Assembly (NCBI GenBank): GCA_025964055.1
Contig: JAOPZP010000191.1
Span: 1 to 7,375, forward strand
DNA length: 7,375 nucleotides
Source: Conexibacter sp.
GTDB lineage: Bacteria > Actinomycetota > Thermoleophilia > Solirubrobacterales > Solirubrobacteraceae
Direction of reading: 5' to 3'
Shown: one piece after another, positions 6,473 through 7,375 of the stretch
Layout of the letters: the number at the start of each line of letters is the position of its first letter
How positions within the stretch are numbered: position 1 is the stretch's first letter
Notes under the pieces: model-generated
Databases searched by the model: none
Told to the model about the DNA's origin: nothing
The model's input: only the letters and a program-made list of their open reading frames with translations
Translations under genes and position numbers: made by a program

Positions 6473-7375
6473 TCAAGATGCTCCCGGAAGAAGGCGATCG
6501 ACGACGTCCGGTTGCCGATCGGGAATTGGGGGTTGCGCGAACCTACCGCGCAGCGCGGCGATCCGGGCGCCGATGCCCGGCGGGAGCCGCCCGTCGGTCG
6601 ACAGCCAGGACCCCGCCAGGATCAGCAGCAGTCCCGCGACTGCCCCGGTGCCGGGGCGCTCGTCGAGCACCGCCACGCCGAGCGCGACCGCCACGATCGG
6701 CGACACGTACGTGATGACCGTCGCGCGCCCGGGCCCGACCTCGGCGATCAGCACGCCGAAGAGCACGAACGCCGCGGCGGTGCAGAACAGCCCGAGCACC
6801 ACGATCGACAGCAGCGACGCGGTGCTCGGCATCGCGGTCGGGGGCGCGGCGAGCGCCGGGATCGTCAGGACCGCGGCGGCGATCGACAGCGCCACGGCCA
6901 TCAGCGCGCGGGCGTCCAGGCCGCCGAGCTGCTGGTTGATGAGCATGGGGCCGATCGCGTAGCCGACGGCGGCCACGAGGATGCACAGCGCGCCGAGCAG
7001 CGCCTCGCCGCTGCCCGAGACGTCCAGCCCGACGAGCGCGATCACGCCGGCGAAGCCGACGCCCAGGCCGACGGCGCGGCGGCCGGTCACGCGCTCGGAC
7101 GGGTCGAAGCGCAGGGCCAGCAGCGCCACGATCATCGGCACCGCGGCGATGAGGATCGCCGCCAGCGACGACGGCACGTGCCGCTCGCCGGCCGCGATCA
7201 GCGGAAACGGGAAGACGATCTCGACCACCGCGTAGCAGGCCAGCCACCGCAGCCGCGGGCGCGTCAGCGCCGGGGCGAGCACGCCTGCGCGGTGGCTGAG
7301 CACCAGCAGCACGACGGCGGCCATGAGCACGCGCGCCCAGGCGAGGAAGATCGGCGGGACGCCGTCGTCGACGGC
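6473..7375 (-). CDS. EamA/DMT-superfamily permease, N-terminus cut by window edge
   Basis: Three hundred residues are visible and the frame stays open to the right edge (the first visible residues are AVDDGVPPIFLAWARVLMAA), so the start is outside and perhaps 20-30 residues are missing. Nine hydrophobic segments can be counted; with the missing first one this makes the ten-helix EamA (RhaT/YdcZ-like drug/metabolite transporter) topology. Two repeats are evident: the first has VPPIFLAWAR and IAAGERHVPSSLAAILIAAVPMIVALLA, and the second has TAAAFVLFGVLIAEVGPGRATVITYVSPIVAVALGVAVLDE, the Y-x-x-P-x-x-A-x-x-x-G-x-x-x-L-x-E pattern typical of the family. A soluble C-terminal tail of about 40 residues, rich in Arg and Pro, follows the last helix. 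Members export amino acids or other metabolites, but the substrate cannot be read from sequence. Its stop nearly touches the start of the amino-acid binding lipoprotein, suggesting co-transcription. Confidence 0.9.
   Translation of the reverse strand, partial: AVDDGVPPIFLAWARVLMAAVVLLVLSHRAGVLAPALTRPRLRWLACYAVVEIVFPFPLIAAGERHVPSSLAAILIAAVPMIVALLALRFDPSERVTGRRAVGLGVGFAGVIALVGLDVSGSGEALLGALCILVAAVGYAIGPMLINQQLGGLDARALMAVALSIAAAVLTIPALAAPPTAMPSTASLLSIVVLGLFCTAAAFVLFGVLIAEVGPGRATVITYVSPIVAVALGVAVLDERPGTGAVAGLLLILAGSWLSTDGRLPPGIGARIAALRGRFAQPPIPDRQPDVVDRLLPGAS

Noticed and set aside
5544..6962. Plus-strand open frame of 472 codons opposite the lipoprotein and EamA genes
   Set aside because: Low-complexity Arg/Gly/Ala/Leu translation, no recognisable domain, and both minus-strand genes beneath it have clear family signatures.

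Overview
The window is very GC-rich (clearly above 65% by eye), has no space between genes, and all seven genes supported here lie on the minus strand. The protein families suggest a high-GC actinobacterium: an actinobacterial-type amino-acid binding lipoprotein, an actinobacterial acyl-ACP thioesterase, and a secreted propeller protein with a Pro/Ala/Gly linker and a terminal Ig-like module. The secreted-protein style reminds me of Thermoleophilia (Solirubrobacterales), but that placement is inference.

In transcription order (right to left): the 3' part of an EamA/DMT-type permease (7375 to 6473, its 5' end beyond the window); a complete polar amino-acid ABC importer made of binding lipoprotein (6470-5592), permease (5631-4756) and ATPase (4759-4010); a large exported PQQ-like beta-propeller protein with three ASH/choice-of-anchor-D-like modules (3950-927); an acyl-ACP thioesterase (916-191); and, after its own promoter, the first 48 codons of a probable metallo-beta-lactamase-fold hydrolase (145 to beyond base 1). 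Junctions are 2-nt gaps, a 4-nt GTGA overlap, or gaps under 60 nt, so everything from the EamA gene to the thioesterase can be read as one transcription unit.

The importer makes functional sense as a unit: the lipoprotein captures an amino acid outside the membrane, the permease passes it, and the ATPase powers it. The upstream EamA protein could be a metabolite exporter on the same transcript. The roles of the propeller protein and the thioesterase in this unit are unknown.

Two non-coding signals stand out. A perfect 15-bp-arm inverted repeat (5544-5574) sits just after the binding-protein stop codon and abuts a strong AGGAGGTG Shine-Dalgarno-like sequence, where it could set the ratio of binding protein to membrane components. 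The 45-bp gap before the hydrolase holds a TTGACG-17-TAGCAT promoter placed so that the mRNA should be leaderless, with a 13-bp near-palindrome in its spacer. I do not see a clearly new defence or mobile system; there are no RNA genes, CRISPR arrays, insertion sequences or att sites, and no gene-free stretch over 300 bases.
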